Positions 11,902-22,441 of a stretch of 30,000 nucleotides of DNA are shown one piece after another (within the stretch, counting starts at the first letter, position 1; each line of letters begins with the position of its first letter). The notes below the pieces were generated by a model. That model saw only the letters and a program-made list of their open reading frames with translations, did not search any database and had not been told where the DNA came from. The translations under genes were made by a program, and so were the position numbers. Source of the stretch: Bigelowiella natans CCMP2755. Its lineage: Eukaryota; Cercozoa; Chlorarachniophyceae. Where the stretch lies: NCBI GenBank assembly GCA_000320545.1, contig ADNK01003512.1, forward strand, positions 1 through 30,000. The letters run 5' to 3'.

Positions 11902-12984
11902 TTACGTTCGCGAGGGCCTGTCGTGGTGCTCCTGCACCCTCTTGAGATACATCTCGTGATAATTCTAAAGGAGAGAACAAATGAGCAAGAAACATGAAAT
12001 GCACAACGAAACGAAAGAAGTCGACATACAGGGCACATCAAATTAATTCTCATATTGTTTAAAATAGAATGGATAATGCCATTAGTGTTAGAACAGATGC
12101 ACATTTCGATGAACGTGGGGTCTATGGATCACGTAGCAGAAACTAGGTGAGAGTAGAATTTGAAAAAAGTGGGAACTAACATCTTGACTCTGCTGTAGAT
12201 ATCGTAGAAACTCGTTTGGAATCGGCTGCGGCGGTGCTGCAGGCAAGACCGGCAAAACGGGCTTTGGAATAGCAAACTGTTCGCAAAGGCAACAGCAACC
12301 GACGTCATTACATTGATTTTTTAGTTTACAAGAACTTGAGTATATTTTCCGTCAAATACTACTACAATTGCCATAATTATTATTATTACTATTATTATTA
12401 TTATTAGTAGTAGTAGTAGTAGTATTAGTGATCATCCTCCTACTTCTAGTTGTTGTTTACCCCCGCCATGGACTGGGGCACTAACTCCACAGGCTTAGGA
12501 TTTCCAGGACCATATGCTCTGATGATGAGCATGTATCATCCAATCATTAGGAGATAGATACTGTTGTCAATTTCAGCATAGCTCATTGATGAGGCATGTA
12601 GCATCAGCAGCGACGGCACCATATCATTACCCGCTTAGCACTTTCATTGCCCCATTCATTATGTAGGGCTTGACTGCTGGATCTGCCGTGGTGTAACAAA
12701 CCAGATTACAAGGAAGGAAAATAAGTATTGGGATAAGGAGGATGAAAGAAATGATGAACAAGGAACTCAACATGCTATTGGGACACTAACATTGCAAAAC
12801 TGCAAATTTCTTCTACCTGTACCGGTGTAAGCAGTTCGGTAAAGCTGGTGGCAGTGTACAATTATGTCAAGATATTTATAATAGATTAACATTTATTTAA
12901 GGATATCAAAACTCGATAATTTTGTACGGAAAAATTCACGAGGAAGAACGCATATTGCACACAGTAGCAGCTGCACATAACCAT
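11902..12984 (-). CDS. Small multi-exon protein of unknown function (~110 aa)
   Basis: Minus-strand exons: 12844-12817, 12676-12631, 12518-12461, 12276-12181 and 11964-11902 join in phase through GT-AG introns and end at a TAA. The translation runs LYRTAYTGTAVKPY, IMNGAMKVLSGAYGPGNPKP, a Pro-rich stretch PKPVLPVLPAAPPQPIP, and an amphipathic acidic/basic C-terminus, YHEMYLKRVQEHHDRPSRT. The first exon is less certain: 12984-12940 (MVMCSCYCVQYAFFL) joins in phase, but the true start may lie upstream. I do not recognise the family. The small size and the Pro linker between two helical segments would suit a subunit of an organelle complex, but this is speculation. It lies about 200 bp downstream of a second unknown gene on the same strand. 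Confidence 0.72.
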
Positions 12985-13037
12985 TTCACGAAAATAATCG
13001 GTTCTGTACTACCAAATGTGAAGTTCCGCCCAGCCCT

Positions 13038-13038
<1 letters not shown>

Positions 13039-13070
<32 letters not shown>
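13039..13070. repeat. (CA)n microsatellite
   Basis: Simple CA run between the two small minus-strand genes; a short TC run follows at 13,138-13,155. Microsatellites here are usually intronic, which is one reason to consider that the two small genes might be one. Confidence 0.85.
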
Positions 13071-13073
<3 letters not shown>

Positions 13074-13181
13074 TACAAAACGATTTAACACAAGCTGTAT
13101 GATAACTGTATTTTATAAGCACGATTCTATATTGTATATCTCTCTCTCTCTCTCTGTTTGTTGAAAATCTCTCGTCTATGT

Positions 13182-13877
13182 TCATTCTTCATTGAGGAAA
13201 TAGTGGTACTCTGTGGAGTCGTAGATAGAATCATCTGGTAGGGGCCAAATATTTGTGTGGGAAACTGTAGAGAAGTACGTATTCTGCTCGATAGATAAAA
13301 TACAATATAAACACAATGCTTAGGCTTCGCTACTGATATATGGATTTTCATCAACAAGTATGCTAAATAGAGAAACACTACACACCACTTATATCCAAAG
13401 TAGAACTACTGCAGGTGCTATGAAGACATGTGTATAGCGATGATCGCAATTTTGAGAATTGAGATGCACAACATATTTATGAAAAGAAAGCTAGTACTAA
13501 TACTGACTGACGAACATTGGTTCTGCGGCAGAGTCCGCTTTCCTAAATCGAAATGGCATTTTTGTAGGGTGGTCGGTGTCGTCGAGTCTACCATCCTGAG
13601 AATCATGGTATACGTGAGATTCTTCTGGATAAGTTCTGCTTTCCAGTTATGCTACCTTGCCGGGAGTAGTCTTGCCTTCAAACTCCAAGAGCGTGGATGT
13701 TTGCTTACCGTGTTTATCTTCCTTTTCATTGTTCCCGTTTGTATAGTACCTTGGAATCAAGAAACCGGAACGAAACGACTCTTGCGCCATCATGCCATCC
13801 CGCCCTTCATCAATGTACTGCGGTACGACTGATGCTGCTATTCTGCTGCAGCATAGAAGAAAAAAGACACTTTGCAT
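13182..13877 (-). CDS. Small multi-exon protein of unknown function (~127 aa)
   Basis: Minus-strand exons 13877-13709 (donor GTAAGC), 13624-13512 (acceptor ATCCAG, donor GTCAGT) and 13283-13182 (acceptor GAGCAG) join in phase to a TGA stop. The protein is hydrophilic and Tyr/Asp/His-rich: VVPQYIDEGRDGMMAQESF, then GFLIPRYYTNGNNEKEDKH, then YHDSQDGRLDDTDHPTKMPF, ending IYDSTEYHYFLNEE. If the ATG at 13,877 is used, the N-terminus MQSVFFLLCCSRIAA resembles a short signal peptide. That stretch also looks like a polypyrimidine tract and 3' splice site at 13,843-13,846, and an upstream exon at 14,184-14,165 (MDGTCD) would fit in phase, so the start is open. No family is recognised. Confidence 0.68.
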
Positions 13878-15033
13878 CGAAAGAGAAGATAGCAACTTTT
13901 CTCGTGTGCATTCCCCCCTTTTATGGTTACTACACCGCACGGCAAGTAATGTGCCCCCCCCCCACCCTCTCCCGAACGAGGGAGAAAGTTCAAATATTTC
14001 GAATTTTTCAACGAAATATTAATTAATGTTGGGAAATAGTGTTGTTTTACTTATCCTCAATTTCCCCGTGTCGCATCTAGATAAATGAACTACCTTTACT
14101 TGGAAAAGTGAGCAAATTACAAGCGTTGTCGTTAAATTAAAATCTAGGTTAAATAGCTCAAAACCGGTCGCAAGTGCCGTCCATGAGTGGGGTATCCAAC
14201 AAACACCAAAGAGCAAGAAATGGATTTCGTTTTATTTGAAAAATGATGTGCATCAGTCCCGTTTGTGCCCCAAGTGGCCTGCTGTACGGCAAATAACGAC
14301 GTCAGTCTGGAGAATATTTAAGGTTTATTTACTCTCCCTCGAGAGGACCTTTTTAACTTATGCCGTACACCTTATATTTGAGACATACAGAAAATCGTGT
14401 ATACTACCTTTTTCTGCCTCTAGTCCATGTCTATCGTGTTAAAATATGCCTGATTTCTGAGCAACAGTTTCACACCCGAGAAGCAAATGGTCAAGAAATT
14501 GCCGAAAGTTTTCGTCGTATTCTCAGCTCATGGAAAAGAAATCTGAGCAAAACGTAAAGCGTTATCTATTCGTAAGTCCACGCATCCTGAAATATGGGAG
14601 TAGTGTCTATGCGCAGGGGGTTTTTGCTCGAATTGGCTGCTCGTAACGTATAATCTGCTCAAACCCCCTGCTCGTACACGTACACGTGCACATTTAACAA
14701 AACACGTCGACTCCTTGCATCGTACGAAAGGAACAAGAAGGTTCGCCCTCTCTCTCTCTGTTAGTTTATTGCAGAAATGCGTGAATGTGGTACGCGGTGT
14801 ATTAGTATAGGGCTTGACAGCGATATAGTTGCATAAATGATGCTAAGCTAACATTGGCATGAATGGTATAGAAAGTACGTGGTCACCATAGTAGTACTGA
14901 ATGATCCCATCTCCTCCTGTAAATCTCTCAATACAGCTGTTCTGATAACAATAATGTGCCTATCTCTCGTTGGTAATGTACATGTGCGTCTCTTATACTT
15001 ATTGGATACCTTATTATTTCTCAAATACAGACG
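13878..15033. other. Intergenic region upstream of the IRG-type gene
   Basis: Divergent space between a leftward small gene and the rightward GTPase gene. Apart from the possible MDGTCD exon (14,184-14,165, minus) and the stem-loop at 14,613-14,671, no coding or RNA gene was identified. A short C/T run occurs near 14,746-14,760. Confidence 0.5.
14613..14671. other. Stem-loop with 11-bp GC-rich stem
   Basis: GCAGGGGGTTT at 14,613-14,623 pairs perfectly with AAACCCCCTGC at 14,661-14,671 across a 37-nt loop. It is about 360 bp upstream of the IRG-type gene start. It could be a regulatory or structural RNA element or a short inverted repeat. It lacks the arms of a tRNA. Confidence 0.6.
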
Positions 15034-15569
15034 ATGCGTTCGAGCGGATATGTTGGTACGCTTGCGATGCTCGCTTTATCAGCGACATCTGCGCTACTTT
15101 TCTTCCATACAAGCAACAACTTGGGAATGATGGCAACGAATACACGTGTTGCGAGGGTAATTATCAAACTTGATCAGATTGTTGCATCATCTACATCATC
15201 GTATCACTTTGTCTTTCGCTATCCATTTTCATCTTATTCTCGCAAACTATGGGAGATCCTCGATACAATGATGGCCTCTGCAATTAAAACATTATCTACC
15301 AAGTGATACAGAATTAATAACAAACATTCTAATTTCAAGACGGCGATGCCTGCACGGATGATGATGATGAACAAGCGGCTCGCTGCACGCAACATGCGCG
15401 CATGCGCCACAGAGGAATTCGATTTGACCCAATTTGGAGACCTTCCCTACAATGCACTAGAAGTTGGACTGAACCAGGCCATCGAAGATGCTGCACGCCG
15501 TCGCGATACCGCTGCCGCAAGAATACTTGAAAAGTAATTTATGACAATCTTTTCTTCTTGTTTTGTGCT

Positions 15570-15615
<46 letters not shown>

Positions 15616-15660
15616 TCTCGTCTCTCTTTTTATGTGATTATAGCGGCAACGTGCGACTGT

Positions 15661-15734
<74 letters not shown>

Positions 15735-16906
15735 AGAGTGCGACGCGCAAAGCACGAGCATGAGATGTCTGGACGTGACGTACCTTGGTACAGAGGAGGT
15801 AGCAAGGACCGTGATCGCTACGACGGTGTCATGAACATGTCGCCTCTAGAAGAACAACGAATGGAGATCGAACGCACACGCCGCAGCCAAGACCAGGTGA
15901 TAGTATTAGGAACGATAAGAACCATTAGTCCAAATTTCTCTGAAAAACTTGAAGTGCACGCGTGCATGCGTACGAGACAGCGAAAGGGAAATAAAATATT
16001 TCATATCATCACCTCATTCTTCCACCGATCGATGTTCTTATTCTCTTCCTTTTCTAGCAAACGGCCGAGAAGCTTTGGCAGAGGGAAGATGCTCTCATCT
16101 CCGACGTTAAGGCAAAGGGCATGAAGTGGGATGACAAAGGACCACTTGGCCTCCCCATGGACGTTGTACGCGTTTGTGACGACGCAGCTAAGGCTCTTTA
16201 CAAGTCGCTTTCTGAGCCTCATGAGGGCGGGAAGTTGATCTCCATGCGCATTAATGTTGATCCAATGCCATGGTGGGATTTCCCCTCCGACTTGACTCTC
16301 CCTATTGGCATCATCAACTTTCTCAAGAATGGGTGGTATATGAGCTAGTTGTTTGCTGCTGCTCCCTCGGTCCGTGCGTGTGTGTGATGGATAATCTGTT
16401 CCTCCTAGTCTTTTCGTGAAACCATGACAAACGGCCACTGGCATAAAGCATTAGTGTTGTCCCAATCAACCATGGTTATACTTGACATCGTTTATAATCA
16501 TCATCAGTGCTGGCTATGAAAAGGTGGCGGTCATTCCCCCACGAGGTGCGAACATGGCCGACCTTCCCCTCGATCAACTTGCTATTGGTGATGTAGAGAA
16601 CGCAGACGTAGTCTTCATTCTACACCCTGATTTATCTTCACCTGAGCGTATCGAGGAGGTCCATCAGATGTCTAAGCTCACCAAGTCGGGTGATGTTGTC
16701 GTTCTTGATGGAAAATTTGGAGAACCTGGTAATATTCATGGTGATAGAAGTATGTAGGGTGTAGTAGCAGATGCTTGTATTCAACACGCATATACCACTC
16801 GTGCTTGCTGCAAGCTTTGTCTATCATCTACTAAGAAACTATATATCGCTGCAGTATCTTTACTATTAGCTGTATTTGTAATCATCGATACACACACAAC
16901 CCAGAC

Positions 16907-16944
<38 letters not shown>

Positions 16945-17945
16945 ATACGCTGTTGCAGGAAGCTTCGAGGGAAAGAAGATTCGTCAAAATGCAAAGCAGC
17001 TGTTTACTGGAGGGGTGGAGTCTATTCAATTCGCTATGCCTCCTGTAAAGCTTGTTCGTAATGTCGGAGGAGATCCTTATCCTCTCCCTTCATGGCTCCA
17101 AGCAGCAGGCTACAAAGCCACCGGAAATCTCGCAATTACGGGTAGGTGCTTTGTGTGCATGTATAATCATGTAATTATATCCCAAAATATAGATCATTCT
17201 GCTGCTGATGATGATGATGGTGATGCGAGGAGGGGCGAGTATCGTCTCTCCGATTTGTTCGTAGCATTGAGTTGCTGACGATGTTGCAATTAATTCATCA
17301 TTACTTTAAAGCTGCTGCTGTAATATTTACTACCCCCTATATACCTAATTAGGTAACTCTGGAACGGGTAAATCTTCGTTGACGAACGCCATGCGTGGTC
17401 TGAAGGCACGTGACGATGGTGCTGCTGCTGTCGGGGTAAAGGAGACCACATTGGAGCCTACTCCTTATCACATCAATGTGGATGGGAAAGAGCTGTCCCT
17501 CTATGACCTTCCTGGAGCAGGAACACCTAAGTTTCCTCTTGCAACTTACATCCAGAACATGGGAATCAAGTACTTTGACCTTGTTATTGTTGCTTCGGCA
17601 GGTCGTTTCACCGAAAACGACTTGGAATTGATGGACGAGCTTCGCAGGCACGCCATCCCCTTCTTTGCATTAAGGACTAAGATCGACCTCGAGATTCGTA
17701 ACGCTGAGCAGGATTCTGGCGCCTCAGCACAGGAAACGCTCGATAAGATTCGAAAGGACCTCGAGCATTACACCCTCCTTCCTCCTGATCGTATCTATAT
17801 GGTGTCATCTCGTCGTCCACAGGAATTCGACTTCCAGCGTCTTAAGGATGATACGCAGAGTTCGCTGATGCGTGCCTTGGATCTAAAGCTCGCTAAGGCT
17901 CTTACAAGGAAACTTGAGGTCCAAAATGTGTGGAACGCATTATAA
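15034..17945 (+). CDS. Plastid-leader protein with DUF1995-like domain fused to an IRG-type GTPase
   Basis: Exons 15034-15156, 15340-15533, 15737-15896, 16058-16332, 16508-16728, 16959-17141 and 17353-17945 join in phase to 582 residues. Residues 1-41 form a signal-like helix (GTLAMLALSATSALLFF), followed by an Arg/Met/Ala-rich acid-poor stretch (PARMMMMNKRLAARNMRA) typical of a bipartite secondary-plastid leader. Residues about 80-165 are charged and helical. Residues about 165-375 (LPMDVVRVCDDAAKALYKSL, DVENADVVFILHPDL, GDVVVLDGKFG, then PYPLPSW) resemble DUF1995, the fold of LPA3-type photosystem II assembly proteins. The C-terminus is a GTPase domain: P-loop GNSGTGKS (386-393), switch motif DLPGAGT (437-443) and specificity motif TKID (494-497). 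The NAMRG, GVKETTLEPTPY and VIVASAGRFTENDLELMDEL stretches match the p47/IRG family. The usual C-terminal helical domain is absent. A role in plastid membrane or photosystem maintenance is inference. Confidence 0.88.
15572..15733. repeat. CT, TA and TG microsatellites in IRG-type gene intron 2
   Basis: CT run about 15,572-15,611, TA run about 15,664-15,697 and TG run about 15,698-15,733. The TG run abuts the 3' splice site at 15,736 directly, leaving no separate polypyrimidine tract. Confidence 0.95.
16911..16942. repeat. (CA)n microsatellite in IRG-type gene intron 5
   Basis: CA run ending 16 bases before the acceptor TGTTGCAG of exon 6. Confidence 0.95.
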
Positions 17946-18394
17946 GAAACCAAAAATGCAAAACTTCCCATCCAGTTATGGTCGCGGAAATTAAATAAGA
18001 CACAGTCTGTAGAGATGATATGCTTGATGACCACGACATTTGGATTGAACTTTGTCGTATGTTGCACATAGCTGTAAGAAATAAGGGACATCATGTTTTC
18101 ACACTTTAATGAAGAAAATCATGAACTTATTACACATTATGCACAGCTAGACAGCTTAAAGCTGGCCACAGCTCACAAAACAAAAATAATTACATGCCAC
18201 ATGCAAAAAATGCACACGTTGCGTACATGCATACGCGCATGTAGGCAGGCCCATGAGAATATTGCTAGCTTGCAGCTCATCACTCTACTTGTCTAGAGCT
18301 ACGTAACATGGCACAGTACGCACGCGTATTCATCTTGACTTCTAGGCATGCCTAGCTAGCTAGATGCTGCAGCGCATGTGCATGCCACATGTAA

Positions 18395-18476
18395 CACGTG
18401 GTGCTGCCATCACTGTTGCAACTAGCGGTTGAATTGCCCCAACCGCTAATTGCAACAGTGGTGGCAGCACCACGTG
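18395..18476. repeat. Long hairpin, 36-bp arms
   Basis: Arms 18,395-18,430 and 18,441-18,476 are reverse complements at 34 of 36 positions, with a 10-nt spacer GAATTGCCCC. Both outer ends are CACGTG. The right arm overlaps the left terminal repeat of the element at 18,429-19,057, so the hairpin may mark two element ends meeting head to head. Confidence 0.9.
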
Positions 18477-19057
18477 TTGCACCTCCCCCAGTCGTGCAAG
18501 ACATTAGTCCTGAGGGGTGAATCGCATGAGATGCCAAGTGATGTCTTCATCACGCACTTTGCGTCATTCAGAGTCGACAAAGAAGTCGAGTTCATCAGAG
18601 GGTTCCACTCCGTGGTAGCTCTCAGATGCAGCTTCGAGAGCAAAGAACCAATCCATGCATTTGAGTCCAGGCACCACAGCAAATAGGACTCGGTAATCTT
18701 TCTCGTTGACAGCTTCAAGCAGTTGCTGACTAGTGCACACCTGTCAGTGTGATCATGATTCAACTCAGAATGAGAAGGTGAACAGATGATGTTGAACGTG
18801 GGCTTAGGCCCCAGAACAGATCTTCCGATGTTCCAGACATCGTCGTTAACTTTGGAACATTTCAAGATGTCGAATCCAACGTCGAAGTTCTTCAAATGAT
18901 CGATGTGTCGCTCAGTGATGCGTTCACCGTCCCAGACGTGATGGCGTTCACGTCCAGTTCTCTCGGTAACTCTGACTACGTCGCTCCACCAAGGATCGTC
19001 CTTGTTGCGTCCTCTGGGATTCGCTCACCATTGCAACTAGCGGTTGGGACAATTCAA
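18429..19057 (-). mobile_element. ~630-bp inverted-repeat element with a broken ORF
   Basis: Terminal inverted repeats of 27 bp: 18,429-18,455 and 19,031-19,057, matching at 25 of 27 positions (core CCCAACCGCTA, then TTGCAA). No clear target-site duplication was seen. Inside, the minus strand reads like protein in two frames. From about 19,020 to 18,741: GRNKDDPWWSDVVRV, HIDHLKNFDVGFDILKC, VWNIGRSVLGPKPTFNI. After a frame change, from 18,740 to a stop at 18,564: QQLLEAVNEKDYRVLFAVV, CMDWFFALEAASESYHG, DELDFFVDSE. An intron ending at CTGACAG is an alternative to a frameshift. No transposase family or DDE residues were recognised, so it could be a non-autonomous element that has captured a gene piece. 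Confidence 0.55.
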
Positions 19058-20397
19058 ATTGCCATTGTGAAAGCCGCGCAAGATCTAGGAATGTTCTGAA
19101 AGAACATTCCCATTGCATTCTCAGCGCATTCTTGACTGTTTCCGCGCATGCGCTCAACGTTCACCAATCAAAACAGAATTCATTTGAACAAGTGCCCACT
19201 CTGCGCTAGCAACTGCGCGCGATTAGCATTGGACATTCTGCCACGGACTGCACACAACCAACCCAACGCGTGCATGTGCGCAACGTGATCGACGGTGCAC
19301 GTCACTAGCTAGCTCGCAGGTCATGTTTGGGCATGTGCACACGTTGAGTCGCAGCTCGTCTAGCAGCACTGTGCTGCTGCTACTGGCCAGATGTTGGTGT
19401 GTGGATCATGTTGCTCATGCATGTGGCACGGTGGACGCCAGCTGCTAGCCATGCAGGCCAAGGGACGTAGCTAGCTAGCCCCATGTAGAGCCTGCACCAG
19501 AGCAGACGAGACGGGCCACACCATCATCAAGCTGCAGGTACATCAGCTAGCACATCAAACTTGCTAGCTTGCGCGCATTGATGGCTTTTGCAATGACGCT
19601 AATTGAGTGACGCAAACCACTAGCTAGACGACCATGCAGGCCATCTAGCTGTGTTCGCGCGCCAGTCGCCAACGGCTGACATGCAATCCGCCGCCATGCA
19701 ATGATGCGTGCGTGCATGCGCGATGATGGACTGCGATGCACACAACGACGCGTGCCGTACGTCCACGCATGCAGTGCTAGAGTGCATGCGTGGGCGCTAG
19801 CTAGCGAGTCTATGACAATTGCGCATGCACACATCTAGCATCGATCAGCACAGCAACAAAGTCGCAACACGCGTGTTTCATCATGAACATGACAGTGCGT
19901 TGCATATGTGTTGCACACATCGATCTAGTTCGATTCACATCGCATGTCATCTAGTCATGTGTCATGTGTGTGCAGAATGCACATTGCACATGATCGACAT
20001 GAGCTCTACACCATGCTAGCATGTGGCGTGCAGCATGGAAGACCATGAATGTTCAATTAGCCAGGTCAAGCTGTCCATGTTTCGGACATTGTGTGCATCG
20101 TGCAGGAACACATTCGATAAGCACGTTTGATTGTCGCTTTAAGTAAGCAGTCATTGTGTAGGCGCAAGTCTGCTCTATCCTCAGGACTGGCAACAAGCGA
20201 TGCTCATGCATTTCACATACATGCACGCACCGTTTTTGTATGATATTAGATCTCATTTTTAATTAATTCTATACATCGTTGAATTTCGTTTTCTTTACGA
20301 ATGTGACTATTCGTCACGAGAATGAACACACACAGTACGCTTCTTCACTTCTATTTCTGAACAATCCTTAACCTTATGTTTTCAAGACCAGAAGAAT

Positions 20398-21438
20398 CTA
20401 AGGGGTGAACTTAGTTGCGGTAGCGAGGGTGAGACCGTTAACTCCGGATGGATCAGCGATGTGCTCAGCCCAGTTCTCAACAGGTCCCTTACCGGTAGAA
20501 ATAGCCTGAACGTAGAATCCGAGCATGGAGAACATAGCGAGACGGCCGTTCTTGATCTCCTTAACCTTAAGTTCAGCGAAGGTATCTGGATCGTCAGCAA
20601 GTCCAAGAGGATCGAAAGCTCCACCAGGGTTGATAGCATCAAGACCTTCTCCAGCAGGACCTCCGTTCACACGGTAAGCTTCAGCTCCTCCCATAAGGAT
20701 GACCTGGCAAGCAAGGATAGCAAGAATCGACTGAGCGTGAACGAGGGAAGGGTTTCCAAGGTAGTCAAGTCCGCCCTCAGCGAAGATCTGGGATCCAGCC
20801 TTGAACCAAACAGGCTCAGCAATAGGAACGCCAGAGTACTTTGCAAGAAGCTCAGGAGTCACGCATCCGAGTGTTCCAAGCATAGCCCAACGAGCGTGGA
20901 TTACTTCGGTCTCACGGTATGCAGCGAAGGTGGTTGGGTCAGCGGAAAGTCCCTGAGTATCCCATCCGTAGTCTCCAGGGAACTCACCAGTGAGGTAGGA
21001 AGGAACAGCTCCCTCAGAGAAAGGGCCAAGCCAGAGAGCACGGTCAGGTCCGTACCATTCCTGGCAAGCAGCACCTCCAATCTTCTGGCAGGTAACCTGC
21101 TGAGCGATCTCAGGGATGCTCATGCCGGACTTGACAAGCTTGTTGGTGATAGCACCAGTCTTAACAAGGAGGTCAGCCTTAGGGGACTGGGAGAGGATAG
21201 CACGGCCCTGCTCGACGGAGATCTTCTTAGCAGCAAGGGATTGAACACCGCGGACAGCAGAGTTGACCATGGATCCGGTGTTGCGGACAGCAACTCCAGC
21301 ACCGATTTGCTCAGGCTGGGAGGAGAAGGACATGTATGCAACCCCAGCAGCGAGGGCGCAGTTCACAGCCACAGAAGCAGCGAGGTACTTCTGGGTGGAG
21401 GTCTTCTTTGGTGCAGCGGAAAGGAGTCCAGTATCCAT
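20398..21438 (-). CDS. Light-harvesting chlorophyll a/b-binding protein, LHCII type (copy A)
   Basis: Intronless, 346 residues. Start chosen at [12 protein letters not shown] because the alignable copy B begins at the same place; an in-frame ATG 19 codons upstream is less likely. The leader has a basic start, a hydrophobic segment (about residues 18-38, [18 protein letters not shown]) and about 85 further residues before the mature start at [12 protein letters not shown], so the presequence is about 126 residues. The antenna domain has the three LHC helices: [20 protein letters not shown] (helix B), a middle helix around [14 protein letters not shown], and [15 protein letters not shown] (helix A). 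The conserved Glu, His, Asn and Arg chlorophyll and salt-bridge residues are present, and [20 protein letters not shown] is LHCII-typical. It binds chlorophyll a/b in thylakoids and feeds the photosystems. It is head to head with copy B. Confidence 0.97.
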   Translation of the reverse strand: MDTGLLSAAPKKTSTQKYLAASVAVNCALAAGVAYMSFSSQPEQIGAGVAVRNTGSMVNSAVRGVQSLAAKKISVEQGRAILSQSPKADLLVKTGAITNKLVKSGMSIPEIAQQVTCQKIGGAACQEWYGPDRALWLGPFSEGAVPSYLTGEFPGDYGWDTQGLSADPTTFAAYRETEVIHARWAMLGTLGCVTPELLAKYSGVPIAEPVWFKAGSQIFAEGGLDYLGNPSLVHAQSILAILACQVILMGGAEAYRVNGGPAGEGLDAINPGGAFDPLGLADDPDTFAELKVKEIKNGRLAMFSMLGFYVQAISTGKGPVENWAEHIADPSGVNGLTLATATKFTP

Positions 21439-22441
21439 GATTAAGCTATCGGGGGTTTGAGTTATGAGGGTTTTGCGTCCAAGGGAAAAGTGCAAGGTTT
21501 ACTTTCAGGTTAATTTTGGGTTAGACACCGTGCTCAAATCGCTAATTTTAGACAATATGACACGAATTATCGATTAAAATTGAAAAATGGACTAATTTAC
21601 AGCTTTTTGTGCCGATATGTACGCATTCTTCAGACTAAGGATAGTGACCAAAAGATGTGATTTTGCTCTTGGGTTCGCCGACTTTGTAATTAATAATTGA
21701 AGAAAATATCGGGAGACGGATGAATCATGGGACAATCACCAAAATTTATCCGCAAATTAGAAAACCATCCTACCGCATGATAGAACAAAAGAATGCACTT
21801 GTGGTATGCACTTGTGTTTTTTGACATTCATGTGCACTTTCATTGTATATGATGTTGTCTTTTACTGGTAACGACCATGACCTCTTGTAATGTACACTTT
21901 TTTTCGTAAATTACGGGATTCTTAAGAATCTCTTGTGGCCAAATGATGTAGGCTGAACGCTGGTAATTTCGTCTGAAATTCAGACATTCTGGAAGAGCGT
22001 TTGTTTTTTCTTCTGGGAGTACCAAAGAGAAGTGGTGCTCCACAAGATGAAACGGCTTCTTTATTCATCTTGGAGAGTTGTGCAATCTTCAGAATTTGTG
22101 CTCATGTATTTTATTGGAAATTAATCCAACAAATGACATGACTGGACCACTTTTTACTCGAAATATCGCAAAATTTTACAATAAAAGGGAAAGCTAATTG
22201 CAATGATCCGCGAAATTAAGGCTGATTTTATAGATTAAAGAGCATGCAGGAAAATAAAGAGCTGTAAATGTAATTTTAAAATACGGTGATTATCTGCTAT
22301 TTCAGGCAACTGGTTAAGAGTCACAAGCTTTCGCCCGTCCGTTCGAGAAAAAATTAAAAAAAATGAGACCCCTGTCTCAGATTTAAAGCTGAAGGAATCA
22401 AGGGGTGTGATCAAATCTCAAAAACCCGTACAACAATCGTA
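21439..22441. promoter_or_regulatory. Divergent promoter region between the two LHC genes
   Basis: About 1 kb of AT-rich DNA separates the two start codons and must hold both promoters. Unlike the coding sequences, its two halves are not obvious mirror images. No convincing TATA box or light-responsive element could be picked by eye. It has none of the microsatellites or CTAG/CATG-rich words seen elsewhere. Confidence 0.6.

Larger units (their letters stand above)
17946..20394. other. Gene-poor island with a repeat element
   Basis: Between the IRG-type gene and the first LHC gene (convergent ends). Composition shifts to CTAG/CATG/TGCA/GCGC-rich words from about 18,150 to 20,220. It holds the inverted-repeat element at 18,395-19,057. 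No intact gene was found; open frames of 60-95 codons on both strands are Cys/His/Arg-rich and unrecognised. Confidence 0.55.

Noticed and set aside
13428-13832. 134-codon hydrophobic plus-strand frame
   Set aside because: It lies opposite two well-phased minus-strand exons with clear protein character, so it is most likely a shadow.
14613-14671. tRNA or small structured RNA gene
   Set aside because: The stem is good, but there is no cloverleaf, anticodon arm or T-loop consensus.
20461-21444. 327-codon open frame antisense to LHC copy A, and its counterpart antisense to copy B (22,418-23,140)
   Set aside because: Both mirror a conserved gene with strongly biased codons; the Ser/Leu-rich product is a by-product of that bias and has no recognisable domain.
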